From an uncultured Roseibium sp. (GTDB lineage Bacteria; Pseudomonadota; Alphaproteobacteria; Rhizobiales; Stappiaceae), in the NCBI RefSeq assembly GCF_947499295.1, contig NZ_CANMNP010000004.1:276391-340390 (forward strand): DNA of 64,000 nt, written 5' to 3'. Position 1 is the first letter of the stretch. Every line of letters begins with the position of its first letter. Of the stretch, positions 63,344 through 64,000 are shown one piece after another. A program made the position numbers and the translations under genes. A model generated the notes under the pieces. It saw only the letters and a list, made by a program, of their open reading frames with translations. It was not told where the DNA came from and made no database searches.

Positions 63344-63947
63344 AGCCTGTCCGCCGCCGAGAAGTTGTAAGTCACTATCTGGATGTCTTTGAAGTGTCTG
63401 AACGACGCGCTTGCGACGCCGTGCATTGCCCGACAGGCGAATGCGAAGCAATCTGCCGAGAGGGGGCTTTGGGCGGGCTTCCCATCGATATCGTTCCAGG
63501 CGAGACCCGGAAGTGGAATTGCGGATGCGCCTGAAGGACTTGGCGGAAAGCCGGGTTCGGTATGGCTATCGCCGTTTGCACATCCTTCTGAAGCGCGAAG
63601 GCTGGCATGTAAACCACAAGCGCCTTTATCGGCTGTATTGCGAAGAAGGCCTGTCGATCCGCACCAGAAGCCCCAAACGCCGTCGGGCATGCCGCTATCG
63701 AGCAGGTCGCGCCGCAGCAGATGGCATGAACGATGTTTGGGCAATGGATTTCATGTCCGACAAGCTTTTCGACGGTAAACCGTTTCGGATTCTGACCGTT
63801 GTTGACTGTTTTACGAGAGAGGCTCTCGCGACTGCTGCGAGGACCAAATTCCGAGCCTATCAGGTCATTGATGAACTGGATCGTCTTGCGTGTGTCCGAG
63901 GAAAGCCCCGGAGCATTCGTGTTGACAACGTCCTATATTCGGAATGA
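63337..63947 (+). pseudogene. IS3-family OrfB, disrupted by insertion and indels
   Basis: The first part reads VLKPVRRREVVSHYLDVFEV then SERRACDAV and loses similarity at 63424. Similarity resumes in another frame at GFGRASHRYRSRRDP (from about 63465), and continues through YGYRRLHILLKREGW, CRYRAGRAAADG and DVWAMDFMSDKLFDGKPFRI, with the first catalytic Asp of DDE in WAMDF. An insertion of about 41 bp (63424-63464) would explain the +2 frame change. Near the end, DNVLYSE replaces the expected DNGPEF, consistent with a lost base, and the following sequence also looks degenerate. It cannot encode an active transposase. Confidence 0.85.
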
Positions 63948-64000
63948 TTAGCAGACTTGGCATCAGGTCATTGTCATGCTGAAGCTTTTCAGCATGTTTG

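Larger units (their letters stand above)
62990..64000 (+). mobile_element. Decayed IS3-family element (IS51/IS407-like group), right end outside window
   Basis: The element comprises orfA, a programmed-frameshift site and a broken orfB. The orfB product carries IS3 wording (HRYRSRRDP, RVRYGYRRLHILLKREGW, EVWAMDF-type DVWAMDFMSD). Its left boundary is set only roughly, within the 90 bp before orfA; I could not define the inverted repeat from one end. No target-site duplication can be checked because the right end is not in the window. Confidence 0.8.

Overview
The window looks like chromosomal DNA of an alphaproteobacterium, most likely a marine Hyphomicrobiales member of the Roseibium/Labrenzia type. 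The reasons are a short DUF1127-like gene beside a LysR regulator, a pheS-orphan-pheT arrangement, an Agrobacterium-like alginate lyase/ABC module, many TRAP and ABC importers and high-GC codon use. The genus is an inference; no rRNA or other strong marker is present.

Layout. Bases 1-21536 are mostly housekeeping: a partial M42 peptidase, a patatin-like phospholipase, mepA, a GNAT acetyltransferase, lepA, a LysR/tautomerase pair, a MerR/SDR operon with a readable MerR-type promoter, a DUF1127-like gene with a GcvA-type LysR regulator, pheS-orphan-pheT, three tandem small secreted cysteine-containing paralogues, a nucleotidyltransferase-like gene, a fused pabB-pabC, a chemoreceptor translationally coupled to a small membrane protein, and msrA. 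A tRNA-Ser(GGA) at 21977-22066 is followed by a sparse patch with a broken DEAD-box helicase and a cold-shock gene.

Bases 23667-63000 are an almost continuous sugar-acid and sugar catabolic region. (1) 23667-37146: an alginate-type oligouronide locus with a TRAP importer, an SDR (candidate DEH reductase), a PL15-like exolytic lyase, an AlgQ/AlgM1/AlgM2/AlgS-like ABC importer, an RraA/HMG-aldolase-like protein, a FadR-type GntR regulator and KdgF. AT-rich TTTACAAAT words recur upstream of several of its units and are a candidate operator. (2) 37334-47528: an L-idonate/ketogluconate/gluconate locus with a GlcG-like protein, IdnD, a 2-hydroxyacid dehydrogenase, IdnO, gluconokinase, a beta-hydroxyacid dehydrogenase, a small orphan, a LacI regulator, a second TRAP importer and a further LacI. 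(3) 47548-55546: a LacI regulator and two complete CUT2 sugar ABC importers in tandem. (4) 55835-62970: a LacI regulator, a CUT1 ABC importer, a b561-like membrane protein and an SMP-30/gluconolactonase, largely overlapping end to end. Loci 2-4 share palindromic LacI operators of two related types, GTTATCGATAAC and GTTACCGGTAAC, including hybrid sites.

The window ends in a decayed IS3-family element whose orfA and A6G slippery site are intact, while orfB carries an insertion of about 41 bp and further indels. I saw no CRISPR array, rRNA, prophage, recognisable multi-gene defence system or unmistakable new machinery. The best leads are the two regulatory-site networks, the secreted paralogue array, the b561-lactonase module and the chemoreceptor-linked membrane protein.
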